64,000 nucleotides of DNA. It comes from JALYLC01 sp963743275 (GTDB taxonomy: Bacteria > Actinomycetota > Thermoleophilia > Gaiellales > JALYLC01). A program made the translations under genes and the position numbers. Where the stretch lies: assembly GCA_963743275.1 (NCBI GenBank), contig CAVUPB010000002.1, positions 62,001 through 126,000 on the forward strand. Direction: 5' to 3'. Shown piece by piece: positions 44,377 through 52,630 of this stretch. Each line of letters starts with the position of its first letter. Positions within the stretch are counted from its first letter, which is position 1. The notes beneath the pieces are model-generated. The model searched no databases. It had not been told where the DNA came from and was given only the letters and a program-made list of their open reading frames with translations.

Positions 44377-45351
44377 GTGGCCGCCCGCATCGACAGGAAG
44401 CGCGCCGTGCCGGTGGCCGCGGCCGGCCTCCTGGTCGTCGCGATCGCGATCGCCGGCGCGCTCGCGATGCGCAGCCCCGCGCCGGCCGCGGCGCCGCGAT
44501 CGTCTGCGCCGCTCGCGGGCGCCCCGCCGCTCGTGCTCGACCTGCCGGCGAAGCCCGCAGGCGGTCTCGCTCAGCTCGCGGCGGTTGCGGCGGACATGCG
44601 CGCCAAGCACCGCGCGCAGGCCGAGGCGGCGTTGCGCCGGGCCCGCGCGCTGCTCGGCGCGGGCGACCTGCGCGTCCAGGTCGCGGGCGCGCTCCTGCGC
44701 TACCGGCCGGGCGAGGAGGAGACGGCGATCGGCGTGCTGCGGGCGCTCGCCTCGAACGACGACCGCGCTCCGGTGCCGGCGCTCCACCTCGGCCTGGCGC
44801 TGCTGTGGGCCGGGCAGCGGGGCGAGGCGACCTCGGCGCTCGAGCAGACGCGCACGATCGACCCGGACGGCCTCTACGGCAGCACGGCCGACGACGTCCT
44901 GCACCCGACCTACCGCAAGGGCTATCCGATCTGGATCAGCTCGAGCCCCGTGCGCGGAACGCTCGCGAGCCTGCGCACGGCGGCGGTGGCGGCCCCGCGC
45001 TCGCTGCGCGCGCAGCTCGACTACGCGTACGACCTGCAGTTCCAGTCGCGCACGCGCGCCCGCCTGATCGCCGAGCGCGCGCTCGCGCTCGACGCCACGA
45101 ACGTCGACGCCCAGGTGGCCGTGATCGTGCTCGGCTTCGACAAGGACGTTCCCGCGCAGGCCGTCGGGCGCCTCGGGCAGCTGATGCAGACCCGGCCGGA
45201 CGCGCCGAGCCCGCGCTTCCACTTCGGCGAGCTGCTCTCGTGGATCGGGCGCAACGGGCAGGCCAAGGTGGAGTACCGCAAGGCGTCCGCGCTCGACCCG
45301 AAGGGCCTGATCGGGCGGTTCGCGCGCAGCGTGCTGAGCGCCTCGAGCTGA
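44377..45351 (+). CDS. Membrane-anchored TPR-like protein
   Basis: The 324-aa protein has an N-terminal signal anchor (residues 11-31), a Pro/Ala-rich linker and helical repeats. AEAALRRARALLGAGDLR and FHFGELLSWIGRNGQAKVEYRKASALDPKGL resemble TPR units. No catalytic motif is seen. It is probably an extracytoplasmic or periplasm-facing scaffold. It is divergent from the rhodanese-moeB operon across a 55-bp spacer. No specific family is recognised. Confidence 0.7.
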   Translation: MAARIDRKRAVPVAAAGLLVVAIAIAGALAMRSPAPAAAPRSSAPLAGAPPLVLDLPAKPAGGLAQLAAVAADMRAKHRAQAEAALRRARALLGAGDLRVQVAGALLRYRPGEEETAIGVLRALASNDDRAPVPALHLGLALLWAGQRGEATSALEQTRTIDPDGLYGSTADDVLHPTYRKGYPIWISSSPVRGTLASLRTAAVAAPRSLRAQLDYAYDLQFQSRTRARLIAERALALDATNVDAQVAVIVLGFDKDVPAQAVGRLGQLMQTRPDAPSPRFHFGELLSWIGRNGQAKVEYRKASALDPKGLIGRFARSVLSASS

Positions 45352-45373
45352 GCTCTGCGGTGCGCGCGCCCGT

Positions 45374-45402
45374 GCAAGATCGGGGTCAGACCCCGATCTT
45401 GC
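45374..45402. repeat. C-type hairpin (perfect 14-1-14)
   Basis: The arms GCAAGATCGGGGTC and its complement are separated by one base (A). The GGGGTCAGACCCC core is shared with the C modules at 35.1-35.3 kb. It lies 22 bp after the TPR-like gene stop and 38 bp before the next -10 box, and could also act as a bidirectional terminator although it has no T-run. Confidence 0.85.
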
Positions 45403-45439
45403 GGACCCGTGATCTGGAGCCGGGTGGCGGGCCAGGCGC

Positions 45440-45445
45440 TACCCT
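45440..45445 (+). promoter_or_regulatory. -10 box (TACCCT) of the hypothetical gene/MFS operon
   Basis: TACCCT is followed by seven bases and GTG 45453, without a Shine-Dalgarno sequence. Confidence 0.45.
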
Positions 45446-45452
45446 GCGCGCC

Positions 45453-45947
45453 GTGCGTCAGGAGCACACACTGGTCGAGAAGGGGCTGCCCGCGGGCCAC
45501 TCCCGCTGCGACACGCGCGCGAACGGCGCCGGCCTGGCGTTTGCGTTCGAGGGCGCGGTGGGGACGCCGCGGCCCGAGCACACCGTCGCCGGGGAGGCAT
45601 CGCTCGACGCCGACGGCCGCTGGGCACGCGTGCAGATCGCCTGGGACGGCCGGCCCGTACCGCTCGACGTGCCTCCGGACGCGCTGCTCGACGTCGAGGG
45701 CGCACCCGCACTCGTCGGCGCGACCGCGCAGCGCCTCATGCGCGGCGGCATGCGCCCGGGCCAGACGCGCGACATCGAGGTCGTGCGCGTGCGCTCCGAC
45801 GGCAGCGTGCGCACGCTCAAGGGACGCTGCATCTGGGTTGGCGGGCGCGACTGGCGCCTCCTGCTGCCGCTCGAGTCCACGGGGTTCTCGGTGCGCCCGG
45901 ACGGCGCCGTCGCGGGCATCGAGGCGGCCGCACTGCTCGTCGAGTGA
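45453..45947 (+). CDS. Hypothetical protein upstream of an MFS transporter
   Basis: The 164-aa soluble protein has a beta-rich pattern (WARVQIAWDGRPVPLDVP, GSVRTLKGRCIWVGGRDWRLLLP). No family is recognised and no membrane segment or signal peptide is present. Its stop overlaps the start of the MFS transporter (GTGA, 45944-45947), so the two are co-translated and may work together, for example in sensing or modifying the transported compound. The GTG start is set by the -10 box seven bases upstream. Confidence 0.65.
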   Translation: MRQEHTLVEKGLPAGHSRCDTRANGAGLAFAFEGAVGTPRPEHTVAGEASLDADGRWARVQIAWDGRPVPLDVPPDALLDVEGAPALVGATAQRLMRGGMRPGQTRDIEVVRVRSDGSVRTLKGRCIWVGGRDWRLLLPLESTGFSVRPDGAVAGIEAAALLVE

Positions 45948-47329
45948 GCACGCAGGCGCGCGGCTCGCTGCGCGAGCTCTTCGGCCCGGCGACGCGCGCG
46001 CTCGTGCTTGCGGGCCTCGGCGCGAGCTTCCTCGCCTCGTTCGACCTCCTGATCGTCGTCTCGGCGCTGCCGAGCGCGGCGCGCGACGTCGGCAACATCG
46101 ACAACTACGCGCTGGCCGCCGGGGCCTACTCGGTCGCGAGCGTGGTCGGCATGCCGCTCGCGGGCATCGTCAACGACCGCATCGGCCCCCTGCGCACGCT
46201 GCTCGCGGGCTCCGGCGTGTTCTTCGTCGGCACGGTCGTCGGCGGCACCGCGACGAGCATGGACCAGATCGCCGCCGGCCGCCTGTTGCAGGGCTTCGGC
46301 GGGGGCTTCCTGCTGTCCGTGCCGCTCGTGCTCTGGACGGCGTACCTGCCGCGGCACCTCGAGCGCCACGGCTTCGCCGTCAACGCCGCGGTGTGGGCCA
46401 TCTCGGCCGTCATCGGGCCGCCCACGGGCGCCCTGCTCGTGGCGCTCGTCGACTGGCGGGCCGTGTTCTGGATCAACCTCCCGCTGCTCGCGCTGACGCT
46501 CATCTTCGCGCTGCGCGGATTCCGCGGCCGCACGTTCACCCCGCACCCGCACGCGCGCGCCAACATCCTCGGCCCGTGCCTGCTCGGAAGCTTCGCACTG
46601 ACGCTGCTCCTGCCCTCGCCCTGGCCGGCGCTGGCGCTCCCGCTCGCGCTCGCGTTCCTGTTCCACGAGCGGCGCACCGACCGGCCGCTGATCCCGCGCC
46701 ATCGCAGCGGCTACGCGACCTGCCTGATCGCCCTCACGGCGGGCCTCGCGTTCACGGGCGGGACGACCGTGATCACGCTCGCGCTGCAGGCCGGCTCCGG
46801 CTGGTCGGTGTTCTGGGCCTCGTTCCCGCTGCTCGCCTCGAGCCTCACGTGGACGGTCGGTACGGGCCTCGTGACGCACCTCGACTGGTCGCTGCGGCGC
46901 ATCATCACGGTGGGCACGTCGATCGTCGCGGCCGGCACGCTCGCGATGGCGATCCCGGTCTCGAGTGGCCTCGCGATCGCGATCGGCTTCACGGTCTCGG
47001 GCTTCGGCATGGGCATCGCGAGCCCGGCGCTCTTCCCGGCGGCGCTCTCGGACGATCAGGGCCGCGAGGGCCGCGACACGAGCGCGGTGACGACGGCGCG
47101 CCAGCTCGGCGCCGGCATCGGGGCGGCGCTGGCGGGATTCGTGCTGCTGCAGACCGTGCCCCACGCGGTGCTGAGAGCGGCCGAGCACGGCGACGCGCCG
47201 CTGCCGAAGCTGCACGACGCCGCGGGGCTCGCGTTCGGGCTGCTCGGGCTGATCGTCCTGCTGTCGCTGCCCGCGACCCGCGGCATCCGCATCGCGCCGC
47301 GGCGCTCGCGCGCGGCCGCGGCCGACTAG
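45944..47329 (+). CDS. MFS transporter (DHA2/EmrB-QacA type)
   Basis: The 461-aa protein has 12 or more hydrophobic segments. Motif C-like glycine/proline pattern occurs in ISAVIGPPTGALLVALVDWRAVFWINLP, which is diagnostic of drug:H+ antiporters, and motif A-like GIVNDRIGPLRTLL lies between helices 2 and 3. It is probably an exporter of small hydrophobic compounds; the substrate is unknown. The GTG start overlaps the stop of the upstream hypothetical gene. It converges on the amidohydrolase gene with a 4-bp gap. Confidence 0.88.
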   Translation: MSTQARGSLRELFGPATRALVLAGLGASFLASFDLLIVVSALPSAARDVGNIDNYALAAGAYSVASVVGMPLAGIVNDRIGPLRTLLAGSGVFFVGTVVGGTATSMDQIAAGRLLQGFGGGFLLSVPLVLWTAYLPRHLERHGFAVNAAVWAISAVIGPPTGALLVALVDWRAVFWINLPLLALTLIFALRGFRGRTFTPHPHARANILGPCLLGSFALTLLLPSPWPALALPLALAFLFHERRTDRPLIPRHRSGYATCLIALTAGLAFTGGTTVITLALQAGSGWSVFWASFPLLASSLTWTVGTGLVTHLDWSLRRIITVGTSIVAAGTLAMAIPVSSGLAIAIGFTVSGFGMGIASPALFPAALSDDQGREGRDTSAVTTARQLGAGIGAALAGFVLLQTVPHAVLRAAEHGDAPLPKLHDAAGLAFGLLGLIVLLSLPATRGIRIAPRRSRAAAAD

Positions 47330-47333
47330 CGCG

Positions 47334-48860
47334 TCACCACGGCGGCCGCCCGTGCACCCAGCGGCCGCCCACCATCGTCGCGACCACGCCGATGGCGGCG
47401 ATCTCGTCCGGCGGGCACGTGACCGGGTCGCGCTCGAGCACGACGAGGTCGGCGGCATAGCCGGGCAGCAGCCGGCCGAGGCGGCGCTCGGCATGCCGGG
47501 CGTAGGCGGCGCCGCTCCAGAAGCCGTCGAGCGCGAGCGCGCTCGCGAGCGCCTCGGCGGCGGGCCAGTCGCGCGTCGCGGCCGCCTGCACGCCGGCGAG
47601 CGGGTCGAGCGGCTCGATCGGCGCGTCGGAGCCGAAGCAGAGCGGGGCGCCGCTCGCCGCGAGCGAGCCGAGCGCGTAGGCGCCCGCGCAGCGCTCCCCC
47701 CACACGGCCTCGGCGAGCGAGCGGTCGGAGGGGGCGTGCGAGGGCTGCATGGAGGCCGTCACGCCGAGCGCGGCGAAGCGCGCGAGGTCGTCCGGGTGCA
47801 GGAGCTGCGCGTGCTCGATGCGCGGCCGCAGCCCGCGCGGCGCCCAGCGCTCGCGCGTGGCTGCGAGCGCGTCGAGCACGGCCCGGTTGGCCGCATCGCC
47901 GATCGCGTGCACCGCGAGGTCGAGGCCCGCATCCGCGCAGCGCCCCGCCAGCTCGCGCAGCTGCTCGGCGCTCAGCAGCGACTCGCCGCGCCCGGCGTCG
48001 GCGAACGGCTCGAGCATCCAGGCGGTGCGTGAGCCGAGCGTGCCGTCCGCGAACGCCTTGACCGGGCCGATGCGCAGCCACTCGTCGCCGAGGCCGCTGC
48101 GCAGCCCGAGCGCGATGACCTCGTCGAGCCGCTCGGCCGGGAGCGAGGCCCACACGCGCAGCGTGAGGCGGCGGTCGGCGTTGAGCCGCTGCCATGCGGC
48201 CAGGCCGTGCTCGCGCTGGTAGTCGTGGATGCCCGTCACGCCGCGCGCGTGCGCCGCCTGGAGGCCCTGCGCGACGGCCGCGTCGAGCGCGGCCTCGCCG
48301 GGCCGCGGGATCGCGGCCGCCGCGTCCCAGGCGGCCGTCTCGCGCAGCACGCCGGTGGGATCGCCCGATCCGTCGCGCTCGACGACGGGCGCCGAGCCCA
48401 CCGGCAGGCGCGCGAGCGCGGCGGAGGACAGCCAGGCCGTGTGATGGTCGTGCGCCCACAGCAGCACGGGCCGGTCGCCGCAGGCGGCGTCGAGCGCGGC
48501 GCGGTGCGGGGCGGGGTCGCCCGCCGGCCAGCGATCGCCGCGCCAGCCGGCGCCGATCAGCCAGCCGTCCGCGCCCGGCGGCGCGCCGGCCGCCGCCGCC
48601 ACCACCTCGCCGTGCGAACGGGTGGCCGAGAGGTCGAGCCGCGTCAGCGCGAGCGACCATTCGAGGAAGTGCACGTGGGCGTCCGTGAAGCCGGGTACGA
48701 CGCAGCGTCCGGCGAGGTCGACGCGCTCGTTCGAGACGAGCGAGCGGTCGCCCTCGCGCACGTCGACGCCGCCGCCGATGCGATCGCCCGCGATCGCGAG
48801 CGCGCGCGCCAGCGGAAGGCGCGGGTCGCCGGTGCGGACGCTTCCGTTGTGGAGGATCAC
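47334..48860 (-). CDS. YtcJ-like metal-dependent amidohydrolase
   Basis: The 508-aa amidohydrolase_3 family protein has zinc-ligand pair His-x-His in FTDAHVHFLEWS, His in IEHAQLLHPDD and Asp in CFGSDAPIEPLDP, plus N- and C-terminal beta-sandwich strands typical of the urease superfamily. Members hydrolyse exocyclic amides or formamides on unknown substrates. GTG 48860 is used because it begins VILHNGSVRTGD, the normal N-terminus; the frame upstream is low-complexity. It is divergent from the M24 peptidase gene. Confidence 0.87.
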   Translation of the reverse strand: MILHNGSVRTGDPRLPLARALAIAGDRIGGGVDVREGDRSLVSNERVDLAGRCVVPGFTDAHVHFLEWSLALTRLDLSATRSHGEVVAAAAGAPPGADGWLIGAGWRGDRWPAGDPAPHRAALDAACGDRPVLLWAHDHHTAWLSSAALARLPVGSAPVVERDGSGDPTGVLRETAAWDAAAAIPRPGEAALDAAVAQGLQAAHARGVTGIHDYQREHGLAAWQRLNADRRLTLRVWASLPAERLDEVIALGLRSGLGDEWLRIGPVKAFADGTLGSRTAWMLEPFADAGRGESLLSAEQLRELAGRCADAGLDLAVHAIGDAANRAVLDALAATRERWAPRGLRPRIEHAQLLHPDDLARFAALGVTASMQPSHAPSDRSLAEAVWGERCAGAYALGSLAASGAPLCFGSDAPIEPLDPLAGVQAAATRDWPAAEALASALALDGFWSGAAYARHAERRLGRLLPGYAADLVVLERDPVTCPPDEIAAIGVVATMVGGRWVHGRPPW

Positions 48861-48885
48861 GCGGTTGAGGCTATCGTCTGCGTCC

Positions 48886-50079
48886 GTGCTGCCGCCTCCT
48901 CCGCCGGCCGGCGAGATCGACCGCCGCATCGCCGCGTTCCAGGCGGGGCTGCAGCGCGACGGCCTCGATGCGGCGCTCGTCGTGCAGTCGGCCGACCTCG
49001 TCTACCTCAGCGGCACCGCCCAGAACGCGCACCTGATCGTCCCCGCGTCGGGCGAGCCGCTCCTGCTCGTGCGCCGCGACCTCGCCCGCGCGCGCGCCGA
49101 GAGCGCCCTGCACCGCATCGAGCCGTTCACGTCCCTGCGCGCCCTGCCCGCGGCGCTGGCGTCGATCGGGCTGCCCGAGCGCCTGCGCCTCGGCCTCGAG
49201 CTCGACGTCCTGCCCGCCGCCTCCTACCTCCGCTACTGCGAGCTCCTGCCCGGGGCCGAGCCGGCCGACTGCATGCCCGCGCTGTGGTCGGCGCGCTCGC
49301 GCAAGAGCGAGTGGGAGGTCGCGCGCATCCGCGCGGCCTGCCTGCAGAGCCAGGGGGCGCTCGAGAGCGCACCGCGGCTGCTCGTGCCCGGGGCGCTCGA
49401 ATGCGACGTGCTCAGCGAGCTCGGCCACCACATGCGCCTGCACGGGCACGAGGGCACGATCCGCTTCCGCGGCATCAACAGCGAGTTCCTGTACGGGCAG
49501 GTGCTCGCCGGCGAGGACGGCGCCGTGCCCGGGCCGACCGAGACGCCGCTCCACGGCCCCGGCCTCTCGAGCGCGCAGGGCCGCGGGCCCTCGCGCCGGC
49601 CGCTGCGCGAGGGCGACGCCGTCGTGATCGACATCTCCGGCCTCTGCGAGGGCTACGTCTCGGATCAGACGCGGACGTTCTTCGTCGGCCGTGCCGATCC
49701 GGTGCTGCTCGCGGCCTACGCCACCTGCCGGCGCATCCTCGCCGAATGCGTCGCGCTGCTGCGGCCGGGCACGCCCGGGAGCGCGCTCTTCGAGCGCGCC
49801 GCCGAGATCGCGGCCGAGGCAGGGCACGCCGAGCGCTTCATGGGCGCGGGCGACGGCCGCGTGAAGTTCGTCGGCCACTGCATCGGCCTCGAGCTGAACG
49901 AGCCGCCCTACCTCGCGCGCGGCTACGACCAGCCGCTCGAGCTCGGCAACGTCGTCGCGATCGAGCCCAAGCTCGCGTTCAGCGGCCTCGGCGCGGTCGG
50001 CGTCGAGAACAGCTACCTGATCGGCCCGGACGGACCCGTGCAGCTGACCGGCGCGACCGAGGAGCCGGTGATCGTGTGA
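48886..50079 (+). CDS. M24 family (Xaa-Pro-type) metallopeptidase
   Basis: The 397-aa protein has a creatinase-like N-terminal domain (residues 1-135) and a pita-bread catalytic domain. Metal ligands are visible: Asp in VVIDISG, Asp in SDQTRTFFVG, His in GHCIGLELNE, Glu in AIEPKLAF and Glu in GVENSYL. It cleaves N-terminal residues before proline or related amides. A TATCGT box precedes the GTG by eight bases. Its stop overlaps the start of the M20 amidase gene, suggesting joint turnover of peptides or ureides. Confidence 0.92.
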   Translation: MLPPPPPAGEIDRRIAAFQAGLQRDGLDAALVVQSADLVYLSGTAQNAHLIVPASGEPLLLVRRDLARARAESALHRIEPFTSLRALPAALASIGLPERLRLGLELDVLPAASYLRYCELLPGAEPADCMPALWSARSRKSEWEVARIRAACLQSQGALESAPRLLVPGALECDVLSELGHHMRLHGHEGTIRFRGINSEFLYGQVLAGEDGAVPGPTETPLHGPGLSSAQGRGPSRRPLREGDAVVIDISGLCEGYVSDQTRTFFVGRADPVLLAAYATCRRILAECVALLRPGTPGSALFERAAEIAAEAGHAERFMGAGDGRVKFVGHCIGLELNEPPYLARGYDQPLELGNVVAIEPKLAFSGLGAVGVENSYLIGPDGPVQLTGATEEPVIV

Positions 50080-51275
50080 TCGACGCCGCGCTCTACCGGC
50101 GCCTCTTCGCGGAGCTGGCCGCGATCGGGCGCGACGCGGGCGGCTGGAACCGCATGGCGTGGGGGCCCGGCGAGGACGAGGCGCGCGCGTGGTTCCGGAC
50201 GAGCGCGGGCGCGCTCGGGCTCGCGCTCGAGCAGGATCCCGCCGGCAACCTCTGGGCGGTCGAGCCGGGCGGGGGAGAGCGGCCGTTCGACGCGGTCGGC
50301 TCGCATGTCGACTCCGTCGCCGACGGCGGCGCATTCGACGGCGCGCTCGGCGTCGTCGCGGGTCTCGTGGCCGTGGAGGCCGCGCGCCGCGCCGGCGGTG
50401 CGCCGCGGCCGCTCGCCGTCGGCGCAATGGCCGACGAGGAGGGTCCGCGCTTCGGCACCGCGATCTTCGGCTCGCGCGCGCTCTGCGGCGAGCTCGACGT
50501 GGACGGCGTGCTCGCGCGGACGGACACCGACGGCAACGTCCTGCGCGACCTGGCCGCGCGGCGCGGCGTCACGGCCGAGTCGCTGCGCGCCGCACCCGCG
50601 TTCCTGCCGCGCGTGGCGTCGTGGATCGAGGTGCACGTCGAGCAGGGCCGCGAGCTCGCAGACGTGCCGGCGCCGCTCGCGGTCGCGACGTCGCTGGCGG
50701 CCCGCGAGCGCTGGCGCTGCACGGTGCGCGGCGTCTCCGACCACGCGGGCACGGCCGCGATGGCCGGCCGCCGCGACGCGCTCGTGCCGGCTGCGCGGGC
50801 GGTGCTGGCCGCGCACGACCTGGCGCTCGCCGAGGACGGCGCCGTGGCCACCGTCGGCCGCATCAGTGCGCTCCCGGGCTCGACGAACCAGGTGCCGGGC
50901 GAGGCGCGCCTGAGCCTCGACGTGCGCGCGCCCGACCCGGCCGCGCTCGCGCGCGTGCGCGACGGCGTGCAGGCCGCGGCGCGCGCCGACGGCGTCGAGA
51001 CCGAGTGGACGGCCGAGAGCGCCGACCCCGGCTGCGTCTTCGACGACGGCCTGCGCCGCGCGCTGCACGAGGCGGCGCGCGCCGAGGGGCACGCGGCGAT
51101 CGACATGGCGGCCTATGCCGGGCACGACGCCGGTGTGCTCGCACGCCACCTGCCCGCCGCGATGCTGTTCGTCCGCAACCCCACCGGCATCTCGCACAAC
51201 CCCGCCGAGTCGGCCTCCGAGGAGGACTGCCTCGCGGCCTGCGCGGTGCTCGCGCGCGCGCTCGTCCGGCGTTAG
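50076..51275 (+). CDS. M20 family Zn-dependent hydantoinase/carbamoylase-type amidase
   Basis: The 399-aa amidase matches the AllC/beta-ureidopropionase/N-carbamoyl-amino-acid hydrolase group: GSHVDSVADGGAFDGALGV with His and Asp metal ligands, ADEEGPRF with the catalytic Glu, WIEVHVEQG, and a dimerisation lid domain beginning near GVSDHAGTA. AGHDAGVLA supplies the last His. The GTG start overlaps the M24 stop (GTGA, 50076-50079). With the M24 enzyme and the upstream divergent amidohydrolase it forms an amide-degradation neighbourhood. Confidence 0.9.
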   Translation: MIDAALYRRLFAELAAIGRDAGGWNRMAWGPGEDEARAWFRTSAGALGLALEQDPAGNLWAVEPGGGERPFDAVGSHVDSVADGGAFDGALGVVAGLVAVEAARRAGGAPRPLAVGAMADEEGPRFGTAIFGSRALCGELDVDGVLARTDTDGNVLRDLAARRGVTAESLRAAPAFLPRVASWIEVHVEQGRELADVPAPLAVATSLAARERWRCTVRGVSDHAGTAAMAGRRDALVPAARAVLAAHDLALAEDGAVATVGRISALPGSTNQVPGEARLSLDVRAPDPAALARVRDGVQAAARADGVETEWTAESADPGCVFDDGLRRALHEAARAEGHAAIDMAAYAGHDAGVLARHLPAAMLFVRNPTGISHNPAESASEEDCLAACAVLARALVRR

Positions 51276-52594
51276 GCGGCGAGAGCCGCACGCCGCCAGG
51301 CGTAGCGCTCGCGCAGGAGCGCGCGCTGCTTGGCGGGGAGCGCCAGGCGGCGGATGACGGCCGCCGCGTGCGCGAGCGCGCCGTCGTCGTGCGCGCTCTC
51401 GATGAGCTCGAACGCCGCCGTCCAGGCGTCGGGGTGGGAGGCCGGCAGGCGCCGGGTCGCCTCGCGGCAGGCCGTGCGCGAGGCGGCGAGCACCTGATCC
51501 GTGCAGCCGAAGGCGTCGGCGAGCTCGCGTGCGCGCTCGCGCAGCTCGAGCAGCGCCACGGCGTCGTAGGCGGCGTAGTCGAGCTGCGCGGCCGGCAACG
51601 GCTCCGCCCCCCACCAGTCGGCGCCGTGGTCGCCCTTGGGAGCGCCGAGCAGGCGGCGCGTGACGGTGGCCAGCGTCGCGTCGCGGCGCTCGTAGGCGGG
51701 GTCCTGGATCGACCAGTGACGCTCGAACACGCGGAACGCGCAGCTCGTGTCGAAGACCTGCTGCCAGGCGGGCAGGCCGAAGTGCCAGCTCAGCCAGGCC
51801 TGCTCGTAGCGGGCGTTGTGGGCGATGATCTCGCGCCCGTCGGCGAGCAGGCGCAGGAGCGGGCGCGGCGCCACGCGGTAGCAGTCGACCACGCCGCACA
51901 CGACCTCGCCCGCGACGGTCGCCGCCACCTGCAGCAGCCGCACGGCGCCGTCGGCCGGCGACCAGTCGGCCGGCGCGCCGAGCGGGCCGCAGTCGGTCTC
52001 GATGTCGACCGCGAGCGCGCCTGCGTCTGCGAGGCGCGCGCACAGGCGCTCGAGCGCCGCGGCGTCGCCGACGAGCGCGAACGCCGGGTGGGGCAGGGGC
52101 GTCTCGGGGGCGTCGGGGGGCGGCGGCACGCGGCGTGCCGGCGGGTGCGCCGGCAGATCCGGGGGGAGCTCGATACGCGGCCGCGCCAGCTCCAGGTACG
52201 CGACGTCGGCGAGCCCGTCGGCGGCCGTCTCGAGGAATCCGGTGTAGGAGCGCTCGGCGAGGTTGCGCTCGAGCAGCGCGTGTTGCTGCTCGGCCGTGAG
52301 CGCCTCGATCAGCGGCAGCTCCGCATCGCAGAGCACCGCGAGCCGCCGGCGGAACCACTCGGGGTTCGACTCGGGCCAGAGGCGCAGCTCGGCGTGGACG
52401 CCGGCCGCGGGGCCGGCCACGGCGCACAGCGTGACCGCCCAGAACGGGCGCAGGCGGCGGCTCGAGCGGCCTTCGCGCAGCAGTGCGCCGCCGTGGGGGA
52501 CGGCGGTCAGCAGGGCCCGCGTTCGCGGCTCGATCCCGACCGTCGCGTAGCAGCGTGGATCGAGCGCTTCGTCTGCGTGCACGATCGACACCAT
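51272..52594 (-). CDS. DEDD-type 3'-5' exonuclease domain protein (RNase D-like)
   Basis: The 440-aa protein has an N-terminal region of about 170 residues with no recognised fold. An RNase D/DnaQ-type exonuclease domain follows: Exo I Asp197-x-Glu199 (VDIETD), Exo II AHNARYEQAWL and Exo III QLDYAAYDAVALLEL (Tyr-x3-Asp), then a helical C-terminus. It should degrade RNA or DNA from 3' ends. There is no HRDC domain, so it is not classical Rnd. It overlaps the convergent M20 gene by four bases. Confidence 0.85.
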   Translation of the reverse strand: MVSIVHADEALDPRCYATVGIEPRTRALLTAVPHGGALLREGRSSRRLRPFWAVTLCAVAGPAAGVHAELRLWPESNPEWFRRRLAVLCDAELPLIEALTAEQQHALLERNLAERSYTGFLETAADGLADVAYLELARPRIELPPDLPAHPPARRVPPPPDAPETPLPHPAFALVGDAAALERLCARLADAGALAVDIETDCGPLGAPADWSPADGAVRLLQVAATVAGEVVCGVVDCYRVAPRPLLRLLADGREIIAHNARYEQAWLSWHFGLPAWQQVFDTSCAFRVFERHWSIQDPAYERRDATLATVTRRLLGAPKGDHGADWWGAEPLPAAQLDYAAYDAVALLELRERARELADAFGCTDQVLAASRTACREATRRLPASHPDAWTAAFELIESAHDDGALAHAAAVIRRLALPAKQRALLRERYAWRRAALAA

Positions 52595-52630
52595 AGGCCC
52601 GCGGTCGGCCGCCAGTAGGGGCGGTAGTGT

